From Polaribacter sp. MED152 (GTDB lineage Bacteria; Bacteroidota; Bacteroidia; Flavobacteriales; Flavobacteriaceae), in contig NC_020830.1 of assembly GCF_000152945.2 (NCBI RefSeq), forward strand, positions 2,552,501-2,616,500: a stretch of DNA of 64,000 bases. The letters run 5' to 3'. Shown one piece after another: positions 63,618 to 64,000 of this stretch; position 1 is the stretch's first letter; every line of letters starts with the position of its first letter. Position numbers and translations under genes: made by a program. The notes beneath the pieces are model-generated. The model made no database searches. It had not been told where the DNA came from and saw only the letters and a program-made list of their open reading frames with translations.

Positions 63618-64000
63618 ATGAAAAAACTACTACTTATCGCCATTTTTATGGTGTCTTGGGCTACTAGTGCCCAAATTAAATTCTCTGGAGTTGTAAAAGA
63701 TTCTATTGGAGAGCCATTAGAAATGGCAAACGTTATTGCTTTAGATACTGTAGCTAAAAGAATTGCATCTTATGGTTTTACAGACTCGAAAGGTGTTTTT
63801 AAACTAGACTTAGCTAAAAACACGGTTTACAATATTAAAATTAGTTATGTTGGTTTTAAAGAAATTAGCCAGAACTTAAAAACAGGAACTACTGACATGT
63901 CTAAAAATTACACATTGTATGAAGACAATATGTTAGAGGGTATAAATATTGTAGCAAAAATGCCGGTTACTGTTAAAGGTGATACCATTATTTACAATGC
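63618..64000 (+). CDS. N-terminal part of an outer-membrane receptor with carboxypeptidase-like regulatory domain
   Basis: 127 residues visible, cut by the window edge. Signal peptide (about 1-18, ends TSAQ), then a carboxypeptidase regulatory-like beta-sandwich (FSGVVKDSIGEPLEMANVI, GFTDSKGVFKLDLAK, IKISYVGFKEISQ) and the start of a receptor region (INIVAKMPVTVKGDTIIYNA). This layout is usual for TonB-dependent receptors or outer-membrane beta-barrels of Bacteroidota. It is probably the last gene of the run starting at 61424, with GLPGLI proteins as partners. Confidence 0.85.
   Translation, partial: MKKLLLIAIFMVSWATSAQIKFSGVVKDSIGEPLEMANVIALDTVAKRIASYGFTDSKGVFKLDLAKNTVYNIKISYVGFKEISQNLKTGTTDMSKNYTLYEDNMLEGINIVAKMPVTVKGDTIIYN

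Overview
The window looks like chromosomal DNA of a marine flavobacterium (Bacteroidota, Flavobacteriaceae; Polaribacter- or Tenacibaculum-like). The reasons are the low G+C (about one third by eye), many TAnnTTTG-type -7 promoter boxes, no strong Shine-Dalgarno sites, a type IX secretion (T9SS) sorting domain and a T9SS plug protein, GLPGLI-family proteins, a Bacteroidota-type Rho with a long disordered insert, the short primary sigma factor, and a Na+-translocating NADH dehydrogenase (Nqr). The genus is inference. I see no rRNA, insertion sequence, prophage or CRISPR array; this is mostly conserved core genome.

Layout. 1-6.2 kb: envelope genes (beta-barrel end, TPR protein, LptC, CorC/HlyC-type membrane protein, SurA/PpiD-type chaperone). 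6.3-8.6 kb: rho facing a DUF4293 membrane gene. 8.7-12.2 kb: a regulatory module of LuxR-type response regulator, lipoprotein with an internal duplication, and TPR sensor kinase, preceded by a dense palindrome array. 12.2-17.3 kb: phosphodiesterase, truA, ABC exporter, cdaA, DJ-1-like lipoprotein. 17.5-23.3 kb: six closely spaced + strand genes (CocE-type hydrolase, DUF4174, double VOC, Baeyer-Villiger-like monooxygenase, DUF5522, DUF4197). 23.4-29.8 kb: secreted GH16 glucanase, then pyrF, thioredoxin-like, tpiA, prmA, clpS. 29.9-31.7 kb: two tandem membrane-anchored PAS-like paralogues and tRNA-Arg(ACG). 31.7-41.8 kb: small conserved proteins, cation antiporter, MFS, DUF1684, crotonase, crcB, DoxX, DUF1599, LOG, folP, YgiQ-type radical SAM. 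41.8-45.5 kb: unknown protein, DUF3667 (no canonical start), apaG, T9SS plug protein. 45.7-51.8 kb: nqrABCDEF. 51.9-58.9 kb: small proteins, tRNA-Arg(TCG), FAD oxidoreductase, exonuclease/GIY-YIG fusion, rpe, rpoD, deoxynucleoside kinase. 59-64 kb: OmpR-type two-component system divergent from a secreted/GLPGLI/outer-membrane gene run.

The most interesting signals are regulatory. The palindromes and CCCTAYA half-boxes in front of the LuxR-type regulator recur in front of its lipoprotein neighbour and of both PAS-like paralogues 20 kb away, suggesting an uncharacterised regulon. A triple GTTAAC repeat at exact 10-bp spacing sits between the OmpR-type system and the GLPGLI genes. Two copies of a structured repeat RNA-like element (39.7 and 56.9 kb), a possible promoter-hairpins-terminator small RNA gene (58.1-58.3 kb), and a zinc-ribbon DUF3667 gene whose reading frame has no ATG/GTG/TTG in front of its zinc ribbon are also worth checking.
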